From Usnea hakonensis (lineage: Eukaryota > Ascomycota > Lecanoromycetes > Lecanorales > Parmeliaceae): DNA of 64,000 nt. A program made the position numbers and the translations under genes. The DNA lies in assembly GCA_013423325.1 (NCBI GenBank), contig BLJB01000090.1:122489-186488 (forward strand). Reading direction: 5' to 3'. Below the pieces are notes generated by a model that had not been told where the DNA came from, ran no database searches, and worked only from the letters and a program-made list of their open reading frames with translations. Below are positions 45,843-57,692 of the stretch, one piece after another. Numbering within the stretch: position 1 is the stretch's first letter; each line of letters opens with the position of its first letter.

Positions 45843-46580
45843 TCACTCGTCCGACCTTTTTATTACCTTAGTTCTGTTAGAGCCGGGTCTAGGTGGCAGT
45901 CTGATTCTTCGTTTCCAGTCGTGCGGAATCCCGAGTAAAAGGCAACGTTCTCCGAGCTCTAGATCTGAATTGCTGATTGCCTTGATTTTTTCCAGTCGAG
46001 TGTGGAAAACTTCTTTTCGGGTTACTGCTCCTTCCTGTTTCTCCATGTCCAGCCTCGTTGCCTCGTTGACTTGTACGAGTACTTTAACCGACAAGTGTGC
46101 GTATGAACGATGTGCAGTGTCTGCGGCTAGCGCCTTGCGATCCAAGTATTCAACCTCCTTTTTATGAATCTCCAGGCTTGGGCTTCGTAAGTTCTGATAC
46201 TCTGAGGGCCACTTAGATTGTTTCTCTCCCTTGTCACAATTAGTCACAAAGTCTGATACCTGTGGTCGCACCACGTGATTGTTTGTGAGACCGTAGGTTT
46301 TCGAGGGGCCTGTCGAACCGCAAAGTTTGACGAGCCTGCTTAGAATCCGAGAGCCTCGCTTGTCAACGCCGATACTCCATCCAAGATCTATCGTCTGTAC
46401 GTAAATTTGACTTCGCCGGGTTCCCGTGGCATTGCTTCTGGCAGTGAGTGGTTTCCCTTCTCTTGCTTCTACGTGGGTCGGCACGATTACCACTCCTTCC
46501 CTCGGAAGTCTCCCACCAATGCCATTCGATTCGGGGATTGCCGTCGCTGAACCAGAACTGATTGTGGATTCCACCCCCAA
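45843..46580 (-). CDS. Fragment with trypsin-like fold His motif, function unknown
   Basis: An open frame of 245 aa. Its middle, IDLGWSIGVDKRGSRILSRL followed by TYGLTNNHVVRPQ, resembles the first half of the chymotrypsin-like fold found in many fungal proteins, where the His of LTNNHVV would be the catalytic His. The sequence stops before the regions that would supply the Asp and Ser. The C-terminal part is helical and charged (EVEYLDRKALAADTAHRSY). It is therefore a truncated paralogue, a stub of a larger lost gene, or missing exons. Upstream on the same strand a different frame is open to 46684, so a 5' exon is possible. A pyrimidine-rich leader precedes it. Confidence 0.45.
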   Translation of the reverse strand: MGVESTISSGSATAIPESNGIGGRLPREGVVIVPTHVEAREGKPLTARSNATGTRRSQIYVQTIDLGWSIGVDKRGSRILSRLVKLCGSTGPSKTYGLTNNHVVRPQVSDFVTNCDKGEKQSKWPSEYQNLRSPSLEIHKKEVEYLDRKALAADTAHRSYAHLSVKVLVQVNEATRLDMEKQEGAVTRKEVFHTRLEKIKAISNSDLELGERCLLLGIPHDWKRRIRLPPRPGSNRTKVIKRSDE

Positions 46581-48140
46581 ATACGCTTTCTCCGCGGTTG
46601 ATTGTCCTTCGCGATGATATGAGTCGCCTTGTGGGCGCCGCGTCTTTGCGCTGTTGCTATTGTCATATCCCCCCCAAAAATCATGCTCCCTGAAGCTTGC
46701 GCGTTGTCACCTTGGTGAATTCAGTGAGGCATGTGAGGGTCTTTCCTGATTGTGTGACTCGGGGGATTTTGGTGCTGGATGGGTGAAATTATTTGTTGAA
46801 ATGCATATTAAGAAGGTTTGCGGTGGGACTCTAGGCCAGGATGAAAGGGAGGGCTGAATGGATGTCTTTTTTGGTATGTGTGGTTTGGAATTTGGCGAGA
46901 TTGGGATTCTTTCTTTGGAGAGTGAGGTTTTGGAGGGGAAAGAATGGGTATTCAGGGGGCATTCATAGACGTGATAGAGGGTGGAGTGAATAGGTAGGTA
47001 GCACAATGATTTTCTTGACTGTGAATATTCCATCGATAGATGATTTTGTTTGGGCTTTAGTACCGAGCGAGTAAGAGTCTATGCAACTCGAATTCGAATC
47101 TTAGAGTGAAGTTGTGGAGTAAATGTCCGTGAAGTAAGGTAGACGAAGCTTGTTCTTTTCTGGAGGGTATTCATGTATCTGCAAGAATTGACGTGTGATA
47201 CGAATGATGCGTGAAGGACATTTATAGTGTGGATAGAGAATAGCTTTGAGAATGGTTTATGTACTGGTATAAGTACGTTGTGAGCCGTGTCAGGCATCGG
47301 GATCTCATAGGAAGCTGAATTAAGCGTAGGGTGAAGAGAACCTCATTGCGAGGAGAGACTGCCGTTATGGCATTATTAAGAGGGGCTTTGATGGCGGGTG
47401 CTGTTTCCGCGAAGATATTAATGAGGTTGGCAGAGAGTGGAAGACGTATGCAAAGAGCTATAGGCGCTCTTGAAATCGAGGAGTAGTTAAGACGTGGTGC
47501 TGGGTTCAAGAACGCTTGGTGATTGATGGTAAATGGTGATCACGATGGTATACCGAGGGAAGGAATGCTGGAACGAGTAGCAACCGAGTAGCAATCGAGA
47601 TACCAATCAGTCTTGCACTAGGCGTCAATGGAGTGATTCTTGTGGTTGATGCTCTAGTCCGAGTTGTGTGAATTTGACAGGAGAGTTGCTGAGGTGGCGT
47701 TAATACTCTCATTCGCCACACCACGGACCAGTCTATGGTCCAATGCATACGGAGGATATGCGTATGCATGAGTGAGCAGTCATACCGCCAAGGCAAGCTA
47801 CGGAAATAGAGGCCTGAATAGTGGTATTCGATGTCTCCAGCGCCGAGAAAAGGCCTATATCGTATGATCTTATAGACTGGAGTAAGATATATAGCTGTTT
47901 ATATATATGGGAATAGGTAGGTAGACGATAAAGTTAGAATGCATTTGGAAGCGAAAAAAGGTATAAAGAATGATGGTAGGTAAGGAAGTAGTGGATATGT
48001 ATTGATCTCGGGATTCAGATTTGTTTCCTGATTAATTATGACGGTGCTTGTAAACATCAACACTGCTTTAGCCGAGTTCCGTCACAAATTTCCTTTGCTG
48101 GCTGGACGCTAGTCATCTGACTATCGAACCACAGACTATA
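46581..48140. other. Gene-free stretch between protease-like fragment and transporter
   Basis: About 1.5 kb with only short frames on both strands (for example 47222-47796 minus) that lack motifs. It may be promoter of the fragment plus transporter 3' flank. Confidence 0.4.
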
Positions 48141-49882
48141 TTACTTGACGTCTTCCATAATGCTCCTTGGGATTCCCTTGTCGACCAACGCTTTCAAATC
48201 TTCTTCACCCATTTCGCCATCCCATCCGTGAGCCACCAGATAAGCTCTAAACTTCTCATCTTCGACCGCAAGATCCTCACCCGTCAGGTTCGGGACGAAG
48301 AAGAATGTCACTAAAACACCAACAACGCCGCAGATGGCGGCAATGATGAATGTCCATCTCTTCCCAAGATTTGTTTGGATGGGCGTGAAGACTTCCGTGC
48401 CAACGGCGGCGCCAGTCTTGCCTAATGCGGCTGAAATGCCATAACAAGTACCGCGAACGGCTGTGGCATAGCTCTCAGAAGACATCAGTCCTAACATGTC
48501 GCCTGGTCCGAGATTGCCAGAAGAGAGCATGAGGCCATAGAAGATTACGAAGAGGGGTACGATCTTGGTGATCCGATCGTAGGCGCATCCGATTATTAGT
48601 CCGAAGACCACTGGAATACATCAGTAAAAGCCTATGATTTCGGAAGATGCATACAATAGCCGCTAAAGCCTAGCATCATTGTGTTCTTCCGACCCAATCT
48701 GTCACACAGCCATGCGCCAATGAAAACACCGGGTAAGGCTATGCTCCCAAGGAGAAGCTGCCATTCGGCTGTCTTCAGAATACTTCCATTCTTTACCACG
48801 CTGGAAATGATGGTTCCAGAGAACACTCCATTCGGAAAGGTCACCTGTACGAAAGTCAGCGGGACGCTTCGACAACGTTTTCCCGCAAAGACCTTACAAA
48901 GTCGTACAGAAACCATGCTCCGCATGTACCGATCAAAGACTTCCAGTAGTATCTCACTACAAGGGGGTATGGGACCCTTCTCTTGATAGCGCCTCTGCGG
49001 TAGAGCTTCGAATTCAGCATCTTAATTCTGAAATAAAAGACCGTCAACGGCAAGAGGCAACCGATACCGAAGGTTACCCGCCATACCGTGGACAAATGCT
49101 TGGATGTTGCCGCAGAAAAAACGATCAGGAAGACGCTGACGGCTAAAGGGCCACCGAAGGAGAGTGGAAGATTTGTCACAAGGATGAAGATTGGGCCCCT
49201 TTTCTTGAGTGTGAACTCATTTGCAGCTTCGGAAGCCGAGGTGCTGGAGGCCGGATACTCTCCCCCGGTTCCAAATCCTACGATGCCTCGGGAAATCGTC
49301 ATCATCCAAAACATGCCATTGATAGTGATCCCATGTGATGCAGTGGCTAAGATTCCACCAATGACGATCATAGCAGTCGTCGTCACGATTGCGACTTTAC
49401 GGCCCATATAGTCACAGGTCAAGCCAATTACAATTTGGCCAATAATCTCCCCTACCAATAGAGCATTAGACACACGAGTGCTAACGGCACTAGTATACTG
49501 CTTTTTGTATTCTGCTTTCAACACGACGTTGGTCATGGTCCTGACAACAATCAGCAGTCAGACCATGGTCTACAAATTTCGGAGAATTCTCACATGAGGT
49601 TATTTTGATATCCATCACTAATGAGGGCAAAGCCAGAGCAGAACTACGTAGAACAAACAGTCAGTATCGTACATGCTCGATCATCAGGCAATGAGCTCTG
49701 CTTTGGCCTCACTCGAGCAGTATACTAACGATTGTGAACAGGTCGGACATTGATTGCCGCTTCGAAGAGACAACGTTGGAAGGTGCGGCGGGGTCTTCTG
49801 CCACAACGACAACTCCAGGGGCTCCAGGAGTCTTGGAGTCACCATTTGTACCGCCATCACTAAAACGATCGATGTCTGACAT
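48141..49882 (-). CDS. MFS transporter, glycerophosphoinositol/phosphate type (GIT1-like)
   Basis: Five exons (49882-49730, 49643-49594, 49540-48898, 48844-48655, 48610-48141) sum to 1506 nt, 501 aa. It belongs to the MFS phosphate/organophosphate:H+ symporters of the plasma membrane; yeast Git1 imports glycerophosphoinositol. Markers are SGFALISDGYQNNLMTMTNVV (first helix with Asp), GQIVIGLTCDYMGRKVAI (MFS signature D-x-x-GRK), RGIVGFGTGGEYPASS, WFLYDFVTFPNGVFSG, ACL-type loop WLCDRLGRKNTMMLG, and LMSSESYATAVRGTCYGISAALGKTGA. The cytosolic tails are short. A CACGTGG box lies about 220 bp upstream, consistent with control by a Pho4/NUC-1-like bHLH factor. The exact substrate cannot be fixed from sequence. 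Confidence 0.92.
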
Positions 49883-51606
49883 TGCGGTAATGCTGGAGTT
49901 CCTCTCGAGATATTGCGATGAGTGACTTTCTAGGAAGAAGTGGTACTCGTAGAAGGCCTTGGCTGCTTAAGTGTGAAAAAGGAACATGGGAAGTGGCGCA
50001 TAGTACATCATCAAATGGAGAATTGGATAAGTAAAGTAAGTACTTAGATAAAGGCTACCTCAGATCTCTCCGCAGGCCAATCTTATGATAAGAGCAACCC
50101 CACGTGGCATGTGGCGTGAGCGAGCGGGGAAGGTCGGAGAAAAGTACCAACTTAATGTACCTAACTCAACCTTATACATCAGAGAGTGTACTCTACAACC
50201 GAGAATGAATGACGTCGTACCGAGGTAGCCCATTTAATGCTTTTTTCCAAAACAAGACTAGCTCACGGGTTTTCTCCGGCTATCAAGAACTTGACACAGA
50301 AATCCATTCCAATTCAGCGCCCAGCGCTCCTCCAGACAACATCAGCAATTTCCATATGCTGATTCAACTCAATTAGAATCTCTTCCGTACACATCAGGTC
50401 CCCAGCCGCCATATTCCCTTGATTCGAAAATAGTAGCGAAAAAAGGAGAGGGAGAATTTCATCTCTTGCGCAATTGGTGTTTCTTGCTTTCCGTCGCGAA
50501 TGAGCTTGTTACAATGTCATGCATGCAATTTTGGCGGAGGCGATAATCATCATCTTGGTCCTTTCGGGGTATGAACGCTATTGAAGGACGAGACAAGCAG
50601 AGTGGCGGCATCAAAACGCTCCAACAACCGCTTTTTTGAGCTCGCTCGGGTCAATTTGTGTAGAACATTTTGGGATCGAGAAGTGCGCTGAGCGGGCGGA
50701 GAAAGTGCGCTGAGCGGCTAGGCGGAGACGATGGCTTCAAAGATATAGCATGCAAATGGGTGTGTTGGTTCCAGGTCGTGTGGCTTAACAACTAGATGGT
50801 GGACAAAAGCGTACAAGGGGAGTTGAACAATTCAACGAGCCTTCAAGTATTATTTGTGTCTGTGGTGCGGACCGTTTCGTGCTCGTCACTTCGTGAATGA
50901 CCTGCAATGTAATCCGACCCTCTTCAGTCAGAGGTTTAGTGTGGTGCTGAGTGCAAGTGCTGTATTATGTTACTGTGTACAAAAGGCTCATACTGTCCAT
51001 CCCGCTACTCCAGTCCTTGCCACTCCACACATTTGCCAATCGACATAAATATCTGCCCTACGCAAGTCAATGATACCTGCCTTGGCACCATAACTTCCTC
51101 GGCCATTGACCAGAGAGAATCCGCTCACATCAGCTGCGTCCACAGACGTAGGTCCTTGAGCGAATGAAAAGCCAATCCTTCCCCTCGCCTTGCCTGATTC
51201 CTCCATCCGCATCCGCGCTCGTAGATGTGCTCCTCCCATTCTCAGCCCCATTGGGAACTCTTCCTAGTTGACAGATGAAGGTACTTTTGCCGTAATCAAG
51301 CTTGACATTGCAGTCGCTTCGGACGTACGTACTCGTCTCGAGACATGTTGGGACGCACGGATCGTGTTGGTTGATATGATGGAGGTCATAGACTGACCGT
51401 CTCCGACGCCGTTCGTTGAAGAGCGGTAGAATTCAAGACGAGCTATTGTGGTGGGAGAAATGTGGAGCGAGGCCATGGGATACCACGCAAGTCTGGGATC
51501 GTAAGATGGGAGCTATTCTGCGCTGACGTTGGCTGGCTCACTTCAGAAAATCACCCGCAGACTCTGAAGACTGAAGACCTTGAGGAATAATGGGTCTTTT
51601 GACTCA
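49883..51606. other. Transporter upstream region and NLR 3' flank
   Basis: Apart from the CACGTGG and GATA palindrome sites, no gene or structured repeat is supported in this 1.7 kb. A duplicated phrase, AAGTGCGCTGAGCGG, occurs twice near 50680-50720. Confidence 0.45.
50081..50107 (-). promoter_or_regulatory. CACGTGG (PHO-box-like) and GATA palindrome upstream of GIT1-like gene
   Basis: CACGTGG starts at 50101, about 220 bp upstream of the transporter ATG. This matches the CACGTG core bound by Pho4-type bHLH regulators. Just inside lies the 13-bp perfect palindrome TCTTATGATAAGA (50081-50093), which contains GATAA. Confidence 0.45.
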
Positions 51607-54600
51607 TCAAGTTGCGTTTTCTGGAGATATCTGCTCGTCATCTTCGTCGTTGCCTTCCTCCGCTAGAAGGTAATCCAGAAACTTCCTATTCCGCAACGTA
51701 TCAGGATGTTCTTTACCCAAAACCTTCTCTCGTGTCGTCAACAACTGTCGGTATAATAACTCAGCCTCTTGATGTTTGTCTTGGCTCGCCAGCATCCGAG
51801 CCAAATACTCGATAGTATCCAACGTATCCGGATGCTCTGGACCTAAGACATTTTCTCTCATCATCAATAATTGTCGATATAGTGACTCAATCTCTTCACG
51901 TCTGCCTTGCTGCCTGAGTACGCGCCCCAACCCGTTCAAAGTTCTCAATGTATGAGGATGCTCTGGACCAAAAACATCTTTTCTCGGCGTCAAGGTCTCT
52001 CGAATGACTGATTCAGCCTCTTCATATTTGCCTTGTCTCTTCAATATCAACCATAAAATCGTGATACTATTTGACCTATCAAAGCTCTCCAGGCCTAATA
52101 CGATCTCTCTCAAAGTCAATGTCTGTCGACATAACCGTTCAGCCTCGTCGTATCTGTTCTGATCTGCCAAATTCAACACTAAATCTTGCATACTGTTCAA
52201 AGTATTAGGGTGTTCTTTGCCTAGCTGAGTTTCTCGTGTCACCAATATTCGTCGATATGCTTTCTCAGCCTCTTCGTGTTTGCCTTGCTTGCTCAATATA
52301 CGGGTCAAGGCTTTTAAACTGTTCAATGTATCTGGATGCTCGCTGCCGAACATCTTCTCTTGCATTGCTAATGTCTGTTCACACATCCTTTCGGCATCCT
52401 CATACTTTTTTTGATGGACTTGCGTCTCTGCTAAACAGACAAGGGTATTCAATATCTGAGGATGACTTTTGCCTAATGTCTTTGCTTGAAACAATAGCGT
52501 TGATTGATAAATTTCTTCGGCATCGTTGTATCTTCCTTGGGAATCTAATAAGTTCGCCAACTGGATCCGAATGTGTGATATACCAGCATCGTCCCTGTTC
52601 GGCTCCTTTTCTTTCAACGTCAATGTTGATCGATATATGGATTCGGCTTCTCCATATTTTCTTTGAGTTGATAACACTGTTGCAAGACAATACATGCATC
52701 TCATCGTCTCAGAATGCATTTGTCCGAGCTCCGTCTCCATCCTGGGTTTTATTTGTCGATATATGTGTTCGGCCTCCCGGCATTTGTGTTGCTGGAGTAG
52801 TATTAACGCCAGATGATTCGCGCTTGTCAGCGTTGCAACATCATTCTCACCCAGCCTACTTCTACGAGTATCTACTACGCGGCGATGTAGGGCTTCTGAT
52901 ATGCCATATCGCCCCTGGTCCTGGTAGAAATCTGCAAACCAGCTGGCGGTGTCGCAGTTTTCGATATTGCCACCGAGCTTATCTTGTGACTTTAAGAACC
53001 TTTCATTGTTTGACATAGACGCATCCATATGCGTTGTAAGCGCAGTCCTCTCCTCCAAATTTGTTGAAGAACGATCGCGATATGCCTTGATACAGCACAC
53101 GAGAACCAGCATCGCTTCCTGTGTACACTCCTGGCGTTCCTTCTTCATCGACCGGAGTTGCAACCAATCTCGGATGACTGGATGCAAAGAAAAACCTGCC
53201 CCCTGATCGCCTGCTGCTAGGGAGATGCTTTGCAGCAGAGACAGATCATCCAAATTGACGATGATGTCCCAAAACTGATCAGCGCTCCATTCATCACCGC
53301 AGATAGAGTCGGAAGATTCATCATTGCAGCTGATAACAGACCGTTCATCATTGCAGCTACCGTCGGAAGTTTGCATGCTCGCTTTATCGCTCGCCTCGTC
53401 GCTATCCTCAGTCTCATCTTCCTCGGCCACATCGCTCGTGCTGAACATGTGTATCCATCGCACTTCATTACCATGCGCCCTCAGATAAAAACGGAACAAC
53501 GACTCGAAGATTTTGATTGGAGCGAAGAAGGCAGACAAAGCCAGGAAATGAGCAACGTCCGTTTTCCAAGCTTCGTTCCCTGAGGTTAATTGCTTAAAGG
53601 ACAATTCCCATGTTGTGAAAGCATTGATATGCTTATACTCCCAAATTTTTGGAATATAAGTCAACACATTTTTTCGCTCAGCCTCGTAGATTGTTAGAAA
53701 TTCTCCTAGTCGATCTAGCGGTAGCCGCTTGTATTTAATATATGCCGCTGCTTGATCGATGGCGAGAGCAAGATTACCGAGACGCTCGACAATGCTTGAT
53801 GCCGTGTTTATATGCTGTCTTTGTATATCGTTATCATTGTAACCCCGTAGCAAAAGTCTCACGCCGTCCTCGGTTTCCATCGGTGGGATCTCAAGAAGCG
53901 TTCCGAGCCGACTGAGACCTCGACTGCGGCTGGTAAAAAGTACGTGACCATGCCCTTCTACCATTCTTATCAGCAATTACTTGACCACGAACAACGGACT
54001 CAACCTACTGGTCGGAAGGAATGATCTGATTTCAGTTGCGAAACTCTCGGGATCGTCGTAGTTGTCGAAAACCAGCAACCACGCTTCATGCCATCGCTCT
54101 AATTTGCCTGTGACCAATCTTATCTGGGCGGCGCTATCAATTGTCTCAAACTTCGATGCTCCCGTTAGTTCGGCCGCAATGGTGCCGTACGATTGCGTGG
54201 CAGTCATCTCTGAATTGGCATTAATCCAAAAGACACCACGGTAGGTTTCTCGCCACTTTCGACAATATTCTAAAGCTATCTGGCTTTTCCCCTGTCCCCC
54301 GAGTGCGTGAAGGACTACACAGGGCGGCGGTCCCGTATGGTCGCCTAGAAAGTATGACCGAATCGAGTCGAGTATATTCTCACGGCCAAGAAAGTCTTTG
54401 ACACGTTCTCGAGGCACTAAGAAATGACTGTCGTGAATGGACGACGTCCCTATTGTTGATTCAAAGCGTAGTTAGCTCAGAGCGACCAGTCTTCTTACAT
54501 CACTTTGACTGACCTATCTGACGTCTTTGGATTAGCTTGGGGGCTTCTGCCGCGATTCTGCAGAGATTCGAGGACACAGACACATAATTTCCATCCTGTG

Positions 54601-55672
54601 CACCTGAAAACTTATTCAATTTTAAATGGTCCGAGTCGAGCACGACGGAATGAAATCCGGATAGAACCGCCGACTTTTCTTCAACCACCTTGCTGTCTTT
54701 AGCAGTCATTTTGTAGTCGGATAGCTAGTCTGACTTTCTCACCATGGATGAAGTCTGTCCTTGTAGCCACTCTCCTATCTTGATCACCCGTGACAAATAG
54801 TTTGTTGGGAGATTTTCGTAGAAACATAAAACAGCTGTCTTCGCAAGGTTCAAGCTTATCATTATTTTCTTGAACTCTGAGACCAGGTCAAATATCTTCA
54901 TTGACTTCTCATCCACTTCTTTCATCAGCGCGGTCTCACTATAGTCAACTAGACTAGCTAGCTGTGCTACGATCGAGCCCCACTTCTGTGATTGCGATCC
55001 CTGGTGGGGGGTTCCGAGAAGGATGACACCGCCAATGAGCTTGACAAGATATTCATACCTGTTTCCGAACGATTGTGCTTGGACCACTGCTTGTTCGATT
55101 ACCAGTCCACCGAAGGAATGGCCAATAAAGATGATTGGTCGATCTGACGAAGCATCTTTCTGTAAGTGCTAGAATTAGTATGGACAAGCAATCTTCTCCA
55201 ACAGCTAGACCAACCCTGTTCCTTATATCATCTAACAGCCTCGTTGCAACGCTTTCCAACCGGTTGCGACTGAGCTGCGGTCCGAGCCACGCAGACTGAT
55301 AATTGAAACAGAAGATGCGAGCACTAATGCTAGGCTGGTAATCCCGAAATGTCTTCGGCAGCAGATCCGTGAGCCATCGCACATCTTTCTCCGGTCCCCT
55401 GTGTATGTCTTTATGCCGCACCCAAGCGTGATCGGGATTCGCGCCAAGCCCGTGCACGGCGATAATGCTGGATTGCACACATGAGCAAGGCGAGCGGTGC
55501 TGCCTGACGGGAAGACCACTGACTCCACAACTACCCCCTCTTGTCTGGCTTCGCTAGTGGTATCGGCAATAAGGTGCAAGCCCCATGGCTGTGAGCGGAG
55601 TCAGTACATTGTTGTTCTGTCATGTGGCTTTTGTAGCGTACTCACCGAATCTGGAGCTTTGCCGTGCGCCAT
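51607..55672 (-). CDS. NLR-like protein: alpha/beta hydrolase-NB-ARC-TPR
   Basis: Seven exons (55672-55646, 55588-55509, 55467-55215, 55159-54788, 54724-54514, 54449-54009, 53957-51607) sum to 3735 nt, 1244 aa. The N-terminal hydrolase (lipase-like, as in SesB-type proteins) has IIAVHGLGANPDHAW and the nucleophile elbow GHSFG (~133-137). The linker HFLVPRERVKDFLGRE leads into NB-ARC: P-loop ALGGQGKSQIALEY, WLLVFDNYDDPE (Walker B-like) and VLFTSRSRG (RNBS-B-like). A Ser/Asp-rich insertion (SDEASDKASMQTSDGS) precedes the TPRs. About ten 42-residue TPRs follow, with the pattern LGPEHPDTLDTIEYLARML and AELLYRQLLTTREKVLG. In fungi this architecture is tied to allorecognition and cell death; here that is inferred. 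The 41-nt intron 2 is very short and the least certain junction. Confidence 0.9.
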
Positions 55673-56150
55673 CGCGGTCTCATTCAGTAGTCTGACCGGT
55701 TCTTCTTTAGCCTGCCCACTGTTGACTATATATAGAAGCTAAAGTACAGAGCTAGATTGCGATTCTGAAGCTGTAAGAAATACAAGAACACTTATTTGGT
55801 GGAACCAGCAAAGACAACGGACAAATTGCTGCCTCAGGTCAGTGCTTGAGGTCCCTACTTTGCCCCACTACACCACCTTCCAGCTGTGCGGGTCTGGGAA
55901 AATGCTAACCACTTTGAGACTAAACCCAAAACCAGAGACTGCTAATACTAAAGTAATTTTATTTCACCTTCACCGGATCCATATTGAGCGCTTAGATCTG
56001 GTCCTAGAATACACGTTGTACTTGGGGCATTTTGTAGTAGTTTATTTTCATATTCTTGCTTGCCATTCAAGTACATGCCAAAGTGCCAGCTCTGACGTTT
56101 CTCCCACATATAACAGAGCCGGTATCCCGGCTGCAATCAGGGCAGAACAT
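55673..56150. other. Intergenic, NLR promoter
   Basis: About 480 bp between the hydrolase-NB-ARC-TPR start and the DUF6601-like stop on the same strand. No gene seen. Confidence 0.5.
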
Positions 56151-57212
56151 TTAGTGATTGTAGGTCTGAAGTGCTATGTTAGTAAAAACGTTCGAAGATT
56201 TTTCCCACGCGGTACGCCGCTTTTTGAGCGCGTAATACAGGTTGAAAATGATAAGGATCAAAAGGACCAAGAGCAGAACGAGCAGAATTCCCAACGGCGC
56301 CATGATAGAGAAAACCGTGAAACCATATGATGCCCGGTTGAACACTTTGCTGCTTCGCAGCTCGATCGTACCGAGTCCAACTTGCATGGCCGTTAGAACA
56401 ATGGTGATGTAGACAATGACTGTCAAGACCCAAGCAAAGTTCTTTTCTATAAAGCTTGTATATGTATGGTAGCCATAGAAGTAACCTCTGATGAATGTCT
56501 TGAAACTCCTGGTCTTAAGGCACAAGCGATAGATCAGGTTGACTCGTCCGAGACGAAGTTCACCATAAAGATATCGTGGACTAATACCGTCAAGCAAGGC
56601 CGAATTTGTATTTGTCAAAGCGATATTTGGGAATACGACCTTGCTAAACGTGGTCCATTGCTCCCAGGTGAGATCGTTGTTGACAACGTTTTCGCGTTGT
56701 GCAATTACAAAATCACTTTTGTGGCGAATCAGCCAGAGGTAAGACAGTAGGAAGCCTTTGGCGTTCTCGGAGAGAATATCATCTTTACGTAAGGTCCGCT
56801 CCCAAATACTGTAGCTCAACAAATAGTCCGGTAATGGTTTGAGAAAGAGACCTCCATCTCCCCATAAGAGATGCAAGTCCGCTCGTTCCGTAATGACTAT
56901 CTTCCGACCAATCATGAGCTGATAATGAAGAGGTCGTGCGCATCGAGGCAGCCCAGCAAACCAAAGATGCTTGTGGACCTTATTGAGACCATCAACATCG
57001 AGGTCGCTTTTCAGATAAGATTGTAGATCTGCATCATTATTGGAGTCGACTGATTTTAGAGTGTGGTTTTTCCCTTCACGGACCGCAGGTAGAATCAATT
57101 TTCGGGTGGCTTGGCTGCTTGGCTGACTCGTCGCAGCAGGTGGCCATGAAGTAGCAGACGAGATCACTGTAGGCCTAAAGAGCTCGTCCTGTTCTTGGAA
57201 GGGAACCTGCAT
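56151..57212 (-). CDS. DUF6601-like fungal membrane protein
   Basis: A single exon of 353 aa. The core LDVDGLNKVHKHLWFAGLPRCARPLHYQLMIGR followed by LHLLWGDGGLFLKPLPDYLL is the hallmark of an uncharacterised fungal family (DUF6601). A charged helical middle (YLYGELRLGRVNLIYRLC) leads to two C-terminal transmembrane helices: one near 262-285 (WVLTVIVYITIVLTAMQVGL) and one near 305-330 (IMAPLGILLVLLLVLLILIIF). A short basic tail follows. No catalytic motif is visible. Such genes are often near het/NLR-type loci, but any functional link is speculation. Confidence 0.8.
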   Translation of the reverse strand: MQVPFQEQDELFRPTVISSATSWPPAATSQPSSQATRKLILPAVREGKNHTLKSVDSNNDADLQSYLKSDLDVDGLNKVHKHLWFAGLPRCARPLHYQLMIGRKIVITERADLHLLWGDGGLFLKPLPDYLLSYSIWERTLRKDDILSENAKGFLLSYLWLIRHKSDFVIAQRENVVNNDLTWEQWTTFSKVVFPNIALTNTNSALLDGISPRYLYGELRLGRVNLIYRLCLKTRSFKTFIRGYFYGYHTYTSFIEKNFAWVLTVIVYITIVLTAMQVGLGTIELRSSKVFNRASYGFTVFSIMAPLGILLVLLLVLLILIIFNLYYALKKRRTAWEKSSNVFTNIALQTYNH

Positions 57213-57692
57213 GATAGCGATGGATTCTTCGAGTCATCATGAATCCATTTCTAGTATGCAGAGACTGGGAGTGTAACGCGTGTGAGCGATCGCGACGTGC
57301 TTTAGGTAGGTACTTGAGGTAATTTTAAGGCCTCACTACTGCAAGCTAGGTTATTTTTAGCCATCGATGGATGGGGACTAGTGCCAAGATGATCTAGCCG
57401 TTATCCCTAACTTACTTACCTACCTACCTATGTTCATGATTCTTGTTCAGCGCTCGCACATCAAGACACTTACATCAATCTGATCTAAAGCAGCCTCGTT
57501 ATCTGTTCCATAGGAGATTGAGGGTTCCCATCCTACCGTCAAAAAGGACTTCTGTGACAGTCTTATCGAGTATGTAGGTAAGTGTTGGGTCTTTGCACAG
57601 ATTGGATGTTTCGAATGTAAAGCCGAGAGACAGGTGAACAATGGGCACAGATTACATTGTACTATGAGAGTCCTCTGTAGACTGCTACAGAG
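57213..57692. other. Intergenic with CTAC repeats
   Basis: About 480 bp. A CTTACTTACCTACCTACC tract lies near 57411-57428. No gene seen. Confidence 0.5.

Noticed and set aside
47222..47796. Two adjacent minus-strand frames
   Set aside because: No motif and no splice site that joins them into a recognisable protein; more likely untranslated or intergenic DNA.
52236..53018. Plus-strand frame of 260 codons over the TPR region
   Set aside because: Antisense of repeated TPR codons; the minus strand carries clear TPR motifs.
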